Shown here one piece after another: positions 25,797 through 34,400 of a DNA stretch of 38,037 nucleotides (positions are counted from its first letter, which is position 1; each line of letters opens with the position of its first letter). The notes under the pieces were generated by a model. The model was not told the DNA's origin and did no database searches. It saw nothing but the letters and a program-made list of their open reading frames with translations. The position numbers and the translations under genes are program-made. The stretch lies in NCBI GenBank assembly GCA_045639905.1, contig JAZUDZ010000001.1:1-38037 (forward strand), given 5' to 3'. Origin of the DNA: RGIG426 sp045639905 (lineage in GTDB: Bacteria; Bacillota; Clostridia; Oscillospirales; Acutalibacteraceae).

Positions 25797-27596
25797 TTAG
25801 AAGTAATGAACGGCATCAAATTCCTCGCGGTCCAAAAACGGAGCCATGTCATCCAGCGACGGGGATGTGATACGGCCGTCCGGCTGTACCTTTGAGGAGG
25901 ATTTCGGAGCGAAGTTTTGTGTGGGATCCACAATGGCCTCAACGAGGCAGGGGCCTGCGCTGTTTAGCGCTTCTTCCAAAACGGCATCGCATTCGCTTTC
26001 CGCTTTCATACGGAAATACGAAAGGCCGAAGGCTTTGGCCAGAATTTCGAAGCTTGGGAATCCGACGCCGCTTTCGTCGTCAATACCGATGAAAGGCGGT
26101 TTAAACAGGTTCCGTTGTGTCTGACGGATGGAGTGATATCCGTTATTGTTAATCAGCACAATCTTCATATCCAGCTTATTTTTGACAACGGTGGCCAGTT
26201 CCTGCAAATTCATCATGAAGCTGCCGTCACCGTCAATACAAACGGTGCGCTTTGTGTTGTCCGAAACCGCCACACCGACGGCAGCCGGGAATCCATAACC
26301 CATGGCGGCGCAGCCGGAGTTGGTAAACATGCGTTGTCCCTGTTTGATTTTGCCTGCCTGGAAGGTGATGACGCAGGCGCTGCCGTTGCCGCAAATGATG
26401 CGGTCATGCGGCTCTAAATGGGCAAACAGTTTGTCAATGAAGATATACGGATTGACGGGACCGTCGTCCTCCCGGTGATACGAGGGGAGAGCGGCCGGAT
26501 AGGTCTCTACGAGGGAGCGGCACCAGGACAGCCACGAGGCGTGCTCCGGAGACGGGGTATAGTCCGCCTTCAAAAGAGCGGAGCAAACATCTTTCACATC
26601 CGCACAAACGGGCATATCGGGGCAAATGGTGGGCTTTTTCAGTTCTTTCTCGTCAATGTCTACGATAATCTTGTAGGCGTTCTTGGCAAAGTCAAACCGG
26701 TTGTAGCCGATCATACGGATGTTTAAGCGGCATCCGAGGGACAGCAGCAAATCGCAGTTTTGCACGGCAAAGTTTCCGGGGCGGGTGCCGACGGTACCGG
26801 GCATACCGGCAAAATACGGACTGTCGAAAGCAACCGTATCGTTTGCGTTCCATGCGGTTACCACCGGAATCCGGAGTTTGGAAAGAAGCTCCAGAAATTC
26901 GTTTTCGGCAGAAGCCAGTCGAATGCCGGTGCCGGCGAGAATCAAAGGCGCCTTGGCCTGTTTGATTTTTTCGAGAATGTCCGCCGCCTGTTTTCCGGTA
27001 AAAGCGGGTTTTTCGGACGGGAATTCGGCTTTTGCATCAAAATGCGAAAGCTCATCGGTTTCAATCATGGCACCCTGCACATCCAGCGGAATATCCAACC
27101 ATACGGGACCGCCGCGGCCGTTTAAAGCCAGGTACAGGGCCTTTTCCAGGTGATAGGCGATGGTGTTCGGATCGGTTACCATCACGGCATATTTGGTCAT
27201 GTTGGAAACGGAGCCGATAATATCAAATTCCTGGTCTCCCAGTTGTCTGAGTCCCAGTTCCGGGCAGCTCCAGGTGGTGGTTTCCCGTTTCACCTGACCG
27301 GATAAAACAAACATCGGAATGGAGTCCAGCCAGCCGCCCATGACGCCGGTGATGGCGTTGGTGCCGCCGGGACCGCTGGTGACACATACGGCAGCCAGTT
27401 TTCCGGTCATGCGGGTGTAGCCTTCCGCGGCAATGGAACAGGCCTGCTCGTGATGGTTGAAAACACAGTGAAGGCGCTCTTCATGTCCGAGAGCATCGTC
27501 CAGGTGCATGGCACCGCCGCCGGTGACCATAAAGCAGTCGGAGATGCCGTTGTTCGCTAAAAAGGAGGCAACATATTTGGCAAGTTTGATTTTCAT
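25797..27596 (-). CDS. Thiamine-diphosphate-dependent enzyme, acetolactate synthase-like
   Basis: 599 residues with the three-domain architecture of acetohydroxyacid synthase relatives. The N-terminal pyrimidine-binding domain has catalytic Glu50 in FNHHEQACSIAAEGYTRMTG and GPGGTNAITGV. The central domain is residues about 195-345. The C-terminal PP domain has the TDP motif GDGSFMMN (456-463) ending INNN (482-485), followed by GYHSIRQTQ. The C-terminal tail (LDDMAPFLDREEF) differs from biosynthetic IlvB, and there is no regulatory-subunit gene. The partner is the aldolase gene 17 bases upstream. This suggests a specialised pathway that makes or uses a 2-oxoacid, such as branched-sugar or surface-glycan building-block synthesis, rather than valine synthesis. 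RBS AGGGAGGAA precedes the ATG. The substrate cannot be decided. Confidence 0.85.
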   Translation of the reverse strand: MKIKLAKYVASFLANNGISDCFMVTGGGAMHLDDALGHEERLHCVFNHHEQACSIAAEGYTRMTGKLAAVCVTSGPGGTNAITGVMGGWLDSIPMFVLSGQVKRETTTWSCPELGLRQLGDQEFDIIGSVSNMTKYAVMVTDPNTIAYHLEKALYLALNGRGGPVWLDIPLDVQGAMIETDELSHFDAKAEFPSEKPAFTGKQAADILEKIKQAKAPLILAGTGIRLASAENEFLELLSKLRIPVVTAWNANDTVAFDSPYFAGMPGTVGTRPGNFAVQNCDLLLSLGCRLNIRMIGYNRFDFAKNAYKIIVDIDEKELKKPTICPDMPVCADVKDVCSALLKADYTPSPEHASWLSWCRSLVETYPAALPSYHREDDGPVNPYIFIDKLFAHLEPHDRIICGNGSACVITFQAGKIKQGQRMFTNSGCAAMGYGFPAAVGVAVSDNTKRTVCIDGDGSFMMNLQELATVVKNKLDMKIVLINNNGYHSIRQTQRNLFKPPFIGIDDESGVGFPSFEILAKAFGLSYFRMKAESECDAVLEEALNSAGPCLVEAIVDPTQNFAPKSSSKVQPDGRITSPSLDDMAPFLDREEFDAVHYF

Positions 27597-27613
27597 AAAA
27601 AGTTCCTCCCTGA

Positions 27614-29233
27614 TTAGATGGATGCGCCGTTGATGTCTTCGGTTTCGTCATAAGCGGAATAGGTAATAAACTGAATGTTCATGGTCTCACGGAATTCCGC
27701 AATCCGTGCTTTCATATGCTCGTTCAGATGCGACGCTTCCTGTTTGACGAAGCCGTATTCCATGGCCGGGTTACAGTAGTTATCCTCTTTGTCCGAGTAA
27801 CCGTCGAATCCGGCACAGAAGAGTTCGCCAATGCCGATTCCCTTGAGGAATTTCACCAGCATCAAAAATGAGTTGTCAATGATTTTTTCATCGGTTTCCA
27901 GTAAGGGAGAACGATGAATGACAAAGTCAAAGGAACCGTTTCGGCATTCCACGTTGGTGGTGGCAAGAACTTTGCAGTTTGTCTCCCGAAGTGTCAGCGT
28001 CATATCATGATAGCGCTTGCTGTTGGTGACAAACACACAGTCGGGCTGTATGTCCTTCGGCAGGTAGTTGATGGAGAGAATGAAGGGCTTTTGGGACTCG
28101 ACAAACTGCAAAACGTTTTGTTTTTGCAATTCGATGTTTTTGCCGGGGCCGACAATGAGAAGCGGTCTTGTCCCGACGGTCTGCCGGAAAGCGGCTTTAT
28201 CCGCTTCATCGGAGGCCTCGCCGTCCACGTACTCGTCATACAGCTTGCGGGCCACTTCTTTATCGTACAGAAGTTTTTTGTCTTCCGGTTCGATTTGTGC
28301 CAGCAGTGCATCGATCTTGGAAGTGGAGAGGTTTTGTTCTTTTTCAAAGAATGTCAAATAGTTTGGATGACATTTGTTTTTGGCGCACAGATAGAAGAAG
28401 GTCTTGTAGCCCCAGGGGGATTTCTGATAGAAATCCATAACGCTTTCTTCGACACTCTCCAGCATCGCGTCCACATCATAGTGTTTTCCGAATTTTTCGT
28501 TCAGACGCATGCCAAGCAGTTCCAGCGGCGTGTTGCCGGCACTCTTTCCCATGCCGAACAGGGTGCCGTCCACCACAATGTCGTGGTGCGGGGTTTTTCC
28601 TAAAAATGCCAGGTCATTTGCATAGGCCAGCTGGAAATTGTTGTGTGCATGAAATCCGATTTGAACCTCCGGACATACGTGATCGTCCAAAAGCTCATAA
28701 TAGTGAAGCAACTCATCCGGGTGAAGCAACCCATATGTATCCACAATGGAAACGGCATAGGGTTTTACATCGTTTACCAAATCAACCAGGGACAGAAGCT
28801 CTTCGTCATTATATGCGGTAATGGAAACAAGCTGTGCAAACACCTTGTATCCGAGCTCTTTTACCTGACGGCAGAAAGCCATGGCTTCGTGCATCCGGTG
28901 CTTTTTGAAAATGACGCGAATGCCGTCCAGAAAGCTTTCATTGCAGGGCTGCAAATGTTCAATGCCGCAGGTGCCGTAATCAATCATACCGAGAACGGTG
29001 GCCTGCTTACGGTCCAGTCCTCCGAAAATCTTTTCCACACAGGAGGTGTCCGGCATGATGCTGCGATCGATATCGAAAGGACGACGTTCGTCCAAAAATC
29101 CGATTTCGATCAGGTCCACACCGGCGTCTACCAGGCGCTCAAACATACTGACTAAATTTTTATGGCCGAATTTCCAGTCGTTGACGTAACCGCCGTCACG
29201 CATGGTGCAATCCAGCAAAGAAATGGTAGGCAT
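27614..29233 (-). CDS. HMGL-like (DRE-TIM) aldolase with extra C-terminal domain
   Basis: 539 residues from ATG 29233. A longer frame to 29341 exists, but AAGGAG lies about 8 bases before this ATG and the family motif begins at once (TISLLDCTMRDGGYVNDW). Residues 1-270 form a DRE-TIM metallolyase barrel of the 4-hydroxy-2-oxovalerate aldolase/HMG-CoA lyase type: D8 and R12-D13, IGFHAHNN with metal ligands H195 and H197, and DGTLFGMGKSAGNTPLE (222-238). Residues about 270-340 are helical. About 345-520 is an extra alpha/beta domain (LLIVGPGKNIELQ, CVFVTNSKRYHD, ELFCAGFDGYSD) of unknown role, perhaps nucleotide-binding. It is the first gene of a two-gene operon with the TPP enzyme. The pair would make or break a carbon-carbon bond around a 2-oxoacid; the product is unknown. 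Confidence 0.85.
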   Translation of the reverse strand: MPTISLLDCTMRDGGYVNDWKFGHKNLVSMFERLVDAGVDLIEIGFLDERRPFDIDRSIMPDTSCVEKIFGGLDRKQATVLGMIDYGTCGIEHLQPCNESFLDGIRVIFKKHRMHEAMAFCRQVKELGYKVFAQLVSITAYNDEELLSLVDLVNDVKPYAVSIVDTYGLLHPDELLHYYELLDDHVCPEVQIGFHAHNNFQLAYANDLAFLGKTPHHDIVVDGTLFGMGKSAGNTPLELLGMRLNEKFGKHYDVDAMLESVEESVMDFYQKSPWGYKTFFYLCAKNKCHPNYLTFFEKEQNLSTSKIDALLAQIEPEDKKLLYDKEVARKLYDEYVDGEASDEADKAAFRQTVGTRPLLIVGPGKNIELQKQNVLQFVESQKPFILSINYLPKDIQPDCVFVTNSKRYHDMTLTLRETNCKVLATTNVECRNGSFDFVIHRSPLLETDEKIIDNSFLMLVKFLKGIGIGELFCAGFDGYSDKEDNYCNPAMEYGFVKQEASHLNEHMKARIAEFRETMNIQFITYSAYDETEDINGASI

Positions 29234-29267
29234 ATAGAATTCTCCTTGTTTTTTCGCAATTACAATT

Positions 29268-29276
29268 ATTATACCA
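29268..29276 (-). promoter_or_regulatory. Extended -10 promoter of the aldolase/TPP operon
   Basis: On the - strand TGG precedes a perfect TATAAT (29268-29273), 34 bases before ATG 29233. No good -35 box lies at the usual distance. Confidence 0.6.
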
Positions 29277-29339
29277 CGAGGACACGTAAAAAACGAGAGT
29301 TTTTGACAAAAATGTTGGAGAGGGTCTCGTCCCAACGGC

Positions 29340-29486
29340 ATGTGCGATTTTTCTACAAAACAGCTTGAAAAGGATTTCGGAGATGCAGCCTACGCAACCA
29401 TTCGGGATTTCGTTTTGAAATTTGAACGGCTTGGACTTCTTTCTTCAACAAAATACGCGACACGCGTCAAATACAGAATTCGATAG
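29340..29486 (+). CDS. Possible 48-residue ORF or gene remnant
   Basis: ATG 29340 to TAG 29484-29486 encodes a peptide with KDFGDAAYATIRDFVLKFER and GLLSSTKYATRVKYRIR. It has the look of the C-terminal winged-helix end of a longer protein, such as a DNA-binding or Fic-associated helix-turn-helix. I see no ribosome binding site. The frame is open upstream only to a stop at 29304. It may be the remnant of a deleted gene. The surrounding gap (29234-29531) otherwise holds a promoter and a terminator. Confidence 0.3.
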   Translation: MCDFSTKQLEKDFGDAAYATIRDFVLKFERLGLLSSTKYATRVKYRIR

Positions 29487-29515
29487 AAAAAGACCCGATG
29501 GCCAAAGCCATCGGG
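29486..29515 (-). terminator. Rho-independent terminator of the symporter gene
   Basis: CCCGATGGC/GCCATCGGG stem with a CAAA loop (29494-29515), running into TCTTTTTC on the - strand, 16 bases after the stop. Confidence 0.85.
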
Positions 29516-29531
29516 GCAAATTGTTTTTAAA

Positions 29532-30980
29532 TTATTCAACTTCCGGTTTGGAGGCTTCTTCAAACAAGGCTTCCACTTCGGCAGAAGGTTTCTTGGTTAA
29601 GAGCGTTACGACAATGGCAACGATGAGGCCCAAAATGGTAGCCGGAACGATTTCATAAACGCCGGTGTCTTTGAGCCAGATGAGCCAGGCAGCGTCTGCT
29701 GCGGCGCCGGTGACAATACCGGCAATACAGCCCGGAAGGTTAAAGCGTTTCCAGAACAAGCTCAGCATAATGGCCGGCCCAAAGGCGGCGCCGAACAAGC
29801 CCCAGGCGTTTTCCACAAGGCCCATAATGGTGCCGGAGTTCGGATTGGAAGCGATGAACAGGGCAACCAAAGCAATGATGATAACCACGATACGACCGGC
29901 CCAAAGCATTTCTTTGTCGCCGGCGTTCTTGCGGAAGACCGGTTTGTACACGTCACTGGCAAAAGCAGAGGAAGCAGCCAAAAGCTGGGAGTCTGCGGTG
30001 GACATGGCGGCCGCCAAAATAGCGGACAGCAACACGCCGGAGGCCAGAGCCGGGAACAATTTGCGGACAATCTGAATGAACACCAAAGAGGTGTCTTCCA
30101 TTTCACCGAGGAACATACGGCCGGCCGTAGCGGCAACGGCAGCCATCAGCAAAATGATGGTAGTCCAGGTGATACCGATCACGCGGGATTTTTTCAAATC
30201 CTTTTCAGAACGAATGGACATAAAGCGAACAATGATGTGGGGCATACCGAAGTAACCGAGACCCCAGCCGAGACCGGACACGATATCCTGCCAGCTGGAA
30301 GCAAAGTTCCAGAAGCCGTTCGGAAGTTCGTTTGTCGGGAGAGAACCGACTTTCATACCGACCAAGGCAACAATCGGAGCAATCAGCAGGGCAGCCAGCA
30401 TCAGCATTCCCTGGAAGAAGTCCGTCCAGCAAACGGCGGAGAAGCCGCCGAGGAATGTATACGAAATGATGATGGCAGCGGCAATGTACATAGCCACTTT
30501 GGCATCCAAACCGATGACCTGGTTGAACAGGGTGCCGCAGGCTTTTACGCTGGAAGCGGCGTAAACGGTGTAGGCAACGAGGAAAATGACGGCGCAGATG
30601 ATTTGAAGCACTTTGCTCTTGGATAAGAAGCGGTTGGTCAAATACTGCGGGACCGTAATGGAGTCGTTGGCTTTAATGGTGAAGCGACGCAGACGCGGAG
30701 CTTCAAAAATCCAGCTGAGCATATAGCCGATGGCCAAACCGATGGCAATCCAGGTCTGACCCATACCGGCAGCGCAAATGGAGGCCGGAAGACCCATCAA
30801 CACCCAGGCGGACATATCGGAGGCACCGGCAGACAGGGCCGATACCCACGGGCCCATTTGACGGCCACCGAGGAAGTATCCCTTTTCTCCTTCACCCTTC
30901 GATTTGAAGAAGAAGTAGAGACCGATGCCGATCATAAACAGGAAGTAGGCAATAAATACCACAACTTCGGCATTAAACAT
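29532..30980 (-). CDS. putP: Sodium/proline-type symporter (SSS family)
   Basis: 482 residues with about 13 membrane helices, the standard length for PutP. Family marks include GYFLGGRQMGPWVSALSAGASDMSAWVLMGLP in helix 2, which holds the Na+-binding and substrate-binding region, FEAPRLRRFTIKANDSITVPQYLTNRF in the next loop, and AAAMSTADSQLLAASSAFASDVYKP in helix 8. The frame extends to 31019, but AGAAGG sits 7 bases before ATG 30980, which is the better start. It is a monocistronic gene with its own promoter and terminator. Proline is the most likely substrate, but other SSS substrates cannot be excluded by sequence alone. Confidence 0.9.
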   Translation of the reverse strand: MFNAEVVVFIAYFLFMIGIGLYFFFKSKGEGEKGYFLGGRQMGPWVSALSAGASDMSAWVLMGLPASICAAGMGQTWIAIGLAIGYMLSWIFEAPRLRRFTIKANDSITVPQYLTNRFLSKSKVLQIICAVIFLVAYTVYAASSVKACGTLFNQVIGLDAKVAMYIAAAIIISYTFLGGFSAVCWTDFFQGMLMLAALLIAPIVALVGMKVGSLPTNELPNGFWNFASSWQDIVSGLGWGLGYFGMPHIIVRFMSIRSEKDLKKSRVIGITWTTIILLMAAVAATAGRMFLGEMEDTSLVFIQIVRKLFPALASGVLLSAILAAAMSTADSQLLAASSAFASDVYKPVFRKNAGDKEMLWAGRIVVIIIALVALFIASNPNSGTIMGLVENAWGLFGAAFGPAIMLSLFWKRFNLPGCIAGIVTGAAADAAWLIWLKDTGVYEIVPATILGLIVAIVVTLLTKKPSAEVEALFEEASKPEVE

Positions 30981-31030
30981 AACATAACCTTCTTTCGCGT
31001 TTTTTTCAAAAAAGCACAATAATTACAAGA

Positions 31031-31059
31031 AGTATAGCACGCAAAGTTCAAAAAAGCAA
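31031..31059 (-). promoter_or_regulatory. Promoter of the symporter gene
   Basis: On the - strand TTGCTT (31054-31059) and TATACT (31031-31036) are 17 bp apart, 50 bases before ATG 30980. Confidence 0.6.
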
Positions 31060-31102
31060 TCTTTACAAAGCGGGAAAATCCGAAAATATCGAAAACAGAC
31101 GA

Positions 31103-31129
31103 AAAAAACGGAGCAGGTATTCTGCTCCG
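31103..31129 (-). terminator. Rho-independent terminator of the dockerin phosphoesterase gene
   Basis: CGGAGCAG/CTGCTCCG stem with a GTATT loop, followed on the - strand by TTTTTT, 15 bases after the stop. Confidence 0.85.
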
Positions 31130-31144
31130 CTCATTTAGACTTGG

Positions 31145-33487
31145 TTAATTCTTGATGATGCCGAATTGACCGGTGGAATACAAAACCGGTTGTTTGTTGG
31201 TCGTACCGGTGGTGTGATAGCGTTTGACGGTCAGCTTGGTGCCGTCTTCCGTCAGGGAAACAACGGCAAAGGATGCCTCATATCCACCTTCGCAGTCCAG
31301 CATTAAACTCGGGTCGGTCCAACCGCTGTAGCTGGTCTTGTTGTAGGACTTGCCGGGCATGTTGCCGGAAGCGCCGTTTTGCATGTAGATGGTACCTTCG
31401 GGATTGACAAAATAGTCGGTACCGTCGATGTTGGTGCTTTCTTTGGTGGTGGCCACTTTGTCTTTCACCGGGTAGGTTGTGTAATAACGGGAGTTGACGT
31501 GGCCGCACATGACAAGGTCTACGTGATATTTATCAATGATTTCGAGAAGCCGTGTCCTGGTAGGTTCGTGAATGTCGCGGCTCGGTGTGCAGTAGAAGGA
31601 CCAGTGGATGTTAATGATGGTCCACTTGGTATTCGGGTTTTGTGCGTTCTTTTCGAGGTCTTGCTCAAACCATTTGATTTCGTTTTCGTCCGGCGTGCCG
31701 TAGGCAATGGTCTCACTGTCTAAAATGATAAAGTGGACGGGGCCGTAATCGTAGGAATAGCAGGTGGAACTCGGAACATCCTGCTGGATGTTGAAGAATT
31801 TCTTGAGCCAGAAGTTGTCGTGGTTCCCGTCGGTGATAAACCAGGGGGTACCGGCATAAACGGCACGGCCCTCGGGGTTATCGTTGTTACAGCCGTTAAT
31901 CATGTTTCTCCACTGGGAAATGGCGCCCTGGCCTTCTTCGTTACAGTAGACATAGTCACCGCCATGCAGTACAAAGTCCGCATCGGGATCCACGCCGTAG
32001 GCAATGTTGACCAGTTCATTAACGCCCTTGTAGCCGTCTCCTTTATCGGAAAGATCCGGCTGCGTATCGGCAAAATACAAATAGGAGAAGTCGCCGATCT
32101 CTTCGTCACGGGTTTTAAATGTGTAAATCGGAGAAAAGGTTTCGGAATAGGCATCGCCGACGCGATAGGAGTAGACAGAACCGAAGTCCAGGTCTTTCAT
32201 AACCCCTTGATGGTAGTAAGAGGTGATGGGAGTGGTCATGCTGCCTCTTCTGGACCAGTCGTAGTTAAAGTAATAGGTTTCTTTGTCGTAGTCGTCAAAT
32301 TCTTTTGTGTTCAAAGTGCCGGATTTGCAGCCGATTACGGTGGGATCAGCTGCCAAAAACGCTTCTTCATCGGTAATCTCGCCGGACACCAGTTGAATGA
32401 CGGGAGAGGTCAGCGACATGAAGCTGTGGAAGGAAACACCGTACTCGGTAAAGTTTTGGTCATGAATGGAAAGGGTTACCAGGTCAATATCCAGGGGGCT
32501 TTCCGGCATAACCGGAGCCACGGTTGTGACCGTCGTGGTCGTGATTTTGGTGGTGGTTGTCGTGGTGGGGGCGACCAGGGATACGTCAAAACCTGCCAAA
32601 TATTTGCGGAGCAGCAGGACATCTTTCATATCCAGTACGGTATCGCCGTTACAGTCGGCATTTTGCTCGTTTATGGTATCCGCAAGATGGGCAATGAATT
32701 TACGAAGGAGTAAGACGTCCTTCATATCGATAGCACCGTCATCGTTTGCGTCACCGGAATTGATTTTTACCTGCGGTGCCGCGGTGGTGCTGACCGGGTT
32801 TGTTTCGGTCGGCAGGGTTGTCTTTTTTGTGGTTGGTTTTTTTGTGGTTGTGCTGAGCGGATCCACGGTCGTGGGCTCTTTTGTGGTGGTTGTGGTTTCT
32901 TCCTCATACAAGGTGACACCGTCGGTCATAAACAGGTCATCAAAGTAAACGGTATATCCTGATGTGGAAGAAGAAAAATTGATTTCAATGGACGTAACGC
33001 CTTCGGCGGGGGTATATGTTTTCTCAAAATATCCGTTTTCATCGGCATCCTTTTTGAAGGATATGCCGTCATAGCCGATTTGAATGAGGTCAACGGAATG
33101 ACTGTCTGCTTTCACGCGGCCATACAGCCAGCAGGCTTTGGCATCGGCAGACGGATTGCTGACATATCCGCTGATGGTATAGGTGGTCCCGGGAACAACG
33201 GTAATGGTTTGTCCGAGTTCGCCTTTTTCGCTGATACTCATGCGGGCTTTGCCGTCTTCCCATGTGACTTCACTCGTTGACCAGCCGTTTAGGTTGGTAT
33301 CAAACGAGCCGTTGCGGAAAAAGTTTTTGAGAATCGGAGCAGTACTTTCTTCTGAGGAACCGTCGGATTCTTCCGACATGGCCGGGGCTATGTCTGCACT
33401 GGCCAGGCAGAGGGTGAGTGTGATGACCATCAGCATGGCGGTCAGAACAACCAATATTTGCAAAGATTTTTTCAATTTACGGCACAT
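31145..33487 (-). CDS. Secreted metallophosphoesterase with internal dockerin
   Basis: 780 residues from ATG 33487. The longer frame to 33697 has no signal peptide at its start and was rejected. The SD-like AAAAGG abuts this ATG, so a TTG four codons later is an alternative. Signal peptide (about 1-31); carbohydrate-binding-like module (53-190, RNGSFDTNLNGW); Thr-rich linker; dockerin (242-303: DANDDGAIDMKDVL, DCNGDTVLDMKDVL); second Thr linker; purple-acid-phosphatase-like N-domain (333-460); calcineurin-type phosphoesterase (466-670). Metal motifs: D474xQ476, D511, N555/H556, H628, H663xN665. Two ligands that are usually His, in DxH and in the last position of GHxH, are Gln and Asn, so metal use or activity may differ. 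It resembles the phosphoesterase inside the giant protein at 5830-15540. It is divergent from the SipW/TasA operon. Confidence 0.87.
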   Translation of the reverse strand: MCRKLKKSLQILVVLTAMLMVITLTLCLASADIAPAMSEESDGSSEESTAPILKNFFRNGSFDTNLNGWSTSEVTWEDGKARMSISEKGELGQTITVVPGTTYTISGYVSNPSADAKACWLYGRVKADSHSVDLIQIGYDGISFKKDADENGYFEKTYTPAEGVTSIEINFSSSTSGYTVYFDDLFMTDGVTLYEEETTTTTKEPTTVDPLSTTTKKPTTKKTTLPTETNPVSTTAAPQVKINSGDANDDGAIDMKDVLLLRKFIAHLADTINEQNADCNGDTVLDMKDVLLLRKYLAGFDVSLVAPTTTTTTKITTTTVTTVAPVMPESPLDIDLVTLSIHDQNFTEYGVSFHSFMSLTSPVIQLVSGEITDEEAFLAADPTVIGCKSGTLNTKEFDDYDKETYYFNYDWSRRGSMTTPITSYYHQGVMKDLDFGSVYSYRVGDAYSETFSPIYTFKTRDEEIGDFSYLYFADTQPDLSDKGDGYKGVNELVNIAYGVDPDADFVLHGGDYVYCNEEGQGAISQWRNMINGCNNDNPEGRAVYAGTPWFITDGNHDNFWLKKFFNIQQDVPSSTCYSYDYGPVHFIILDSETIAYGTPDENEIKWFEQDLEKNAQNPNTKWTIINIHWSFYCTPSRDIHEPTRTRLLEIIDKYHVDLVMCGHVNSRYYTTYPVKDKVATTKESTNIDGTDYFVNPEGTIYMQNGASGNMPGKSYNKTSYSGWTDPSLMLDCEGGYEASFAVVSLTEDGTKLTVKRYHTTGTTNKQPVLYSTGQFGIIKN

Positions 33488-33514
33488 CCTTTTCTTATTG
33501 GATTTGGTGGTTCC

Positions 33515-33520
33515 ATTATA
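33515..33520 (-). promoter_or_regulatory. -10 box of the dockerin phosphoesterase gene
   Basis: A perfect TATAAT on the - strand 28 bases before ATG 33487; the upstream region is T-rich but has no clear -35 box. The short distance supports a start at or near 33487. Confidence 0.45.
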
Positions 33521-33636
33521 CACGACAAAAAGAAAAAATGGTATATGTATTTGAGGACAAAATGAGCAGGTGCAGAAACATTTTGGTATAGGCACATATA
33601 ATGAAACTATATATATCTTTGTAAAATAAAAAAATG

Positions 33637-33665
33637 TTGACAAGTAGGGCAATATGGTGTATATA
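33637..33665 (+). promoter_or_regulatory. Strong promoter of the SipW/TasA-like operon
   Basis: A perfect TTGACA (33637-33642), a 17-bp spacer and TATATA (33660-33665), 55 bases before ATG 33721. Confidence 0.7.
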
Positions 33666-33720
33666 GAAGTATATAATGCGAGAATGTTTTTTGGCATTGA
33701 GAGTAGGGGAGGACTGTTTG

Positions 33721-34380
33721 ATGAGCACGGAAAAGAAAACGAAAAGCGCTGGTCATATTATTTTGACCGTTGTCGGTATCGTTTTGTGCGTAATTTTGGT
33801 TCCCATGTTAATTATTAACTGCACCTTGATTGTCAAAAGCTATACACATCCGGATAAAGTTCCGGGCATGTTTGGCGTGACGCCGATGATTGTTGTGACC
33901 GATTCTATGGTTCCGGAGATTCAGAGCGGTGATTTGGTGTTTTGCAAAAATGTTGATGCCGATTCCCTGAAGAAGGGTGATGTAATCGCATTCTTTGATC
34001 CGGCTGCGAAAGGCCAGCAATCGGTTGTAACTCACCGCATTGAAGCGGTTGATACGAAAGACGGATTGTCCTTTGTTACAAAGGGCGACGCCAACAACAC
34101 GGCTGATGAAAAGCCCGTCCCTGCCGAAAGTGTTATCGGTTTGTATTTCGGGAGAATTGCCGGTGCCGGCCAAGTGGCGTTGTTTATGCAGTCCACTTGT
34201 GGCTTTGTGATTTGTGTGGTACTTCCCATTGCACTACTTCTCATCTACGATTTTCTGCGCCGCAGAGCGTATGAAAAGAAAAATGCCGCTGATGCCAATG
34301 CACTGAAAGCGGAACTGGAAGCTTTGAAAGCCGAGAAAGCTTCCGAAGAATCGGCGAAAGAAGAAACGCCCGCCGAGTAA
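33721..34380 (+). CDS. sipW: SipW-like signal peptidase (Ser/His type), first copy
   Basis: 219 residues from ATG 33721, chosen because GGGAGG lies 9 bases upstream; an earlier ATG at 33676 has no such site. There is a membrane helix (about 12-34), then VVTDSMVPEIQSGDLVF with nucleophile Ser62, and VVTHRIEAV with His105 where bacterial Ser/Lys peptidases have Lys. This is the ER/SipW-type dyad. FVTKGDANNTADEKPV is the third conserved box. A second helix (about 158-177) is followed by a Lys/Glu/Ala-rich cytoplasmic tail. In Bacillus SipW processes TasA and TapA; here the TasA-like gene is next, after a structured leader, so it is the probable substrate. Confidence 0.92.
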   Translation: MSTEKKTKSAGHIILTVVGIVLCVILVPMLIINCTLIVKSYTHPDKVPGMFGVTPMIVVTDSMVPEIQSGDLVFCKNVDADSLKKGDVIAFFDPAAKGQQSVVTHRIEAVDTKDGLSFVTKGDANNTADEKPVPAESVIGLYFGRIAGAGQVALFMQSTCGFVICVVLPIALLLIYDFLRRRAYEKKNAADANALKAELEALKAEKASEESAKEETPAE

Positions 34381-34400
34381 ACATTTTTTAATTTGTTGGA

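Noticed and set aside
29234..29341. N-terminal extension of the aldolase frame to 29341
   Set aside because: It covers the promoter and RBS of the gene, and the family motif starts right at ATG 29233.
31733..32713. 326-codon open frame opposite the dockerin phosphoesterase
   Set aside because: Antisense shadow of a protein with clear metal motifs and dockerin repeats; low-complexity Gly/Val translation.
33488..33697. N-terminal extension of the dockerin phosphoesterase frame to 33697
   Set aside because: It has no start signal, would cover the TATAAT at 33515, and precedes the true signal peptide.
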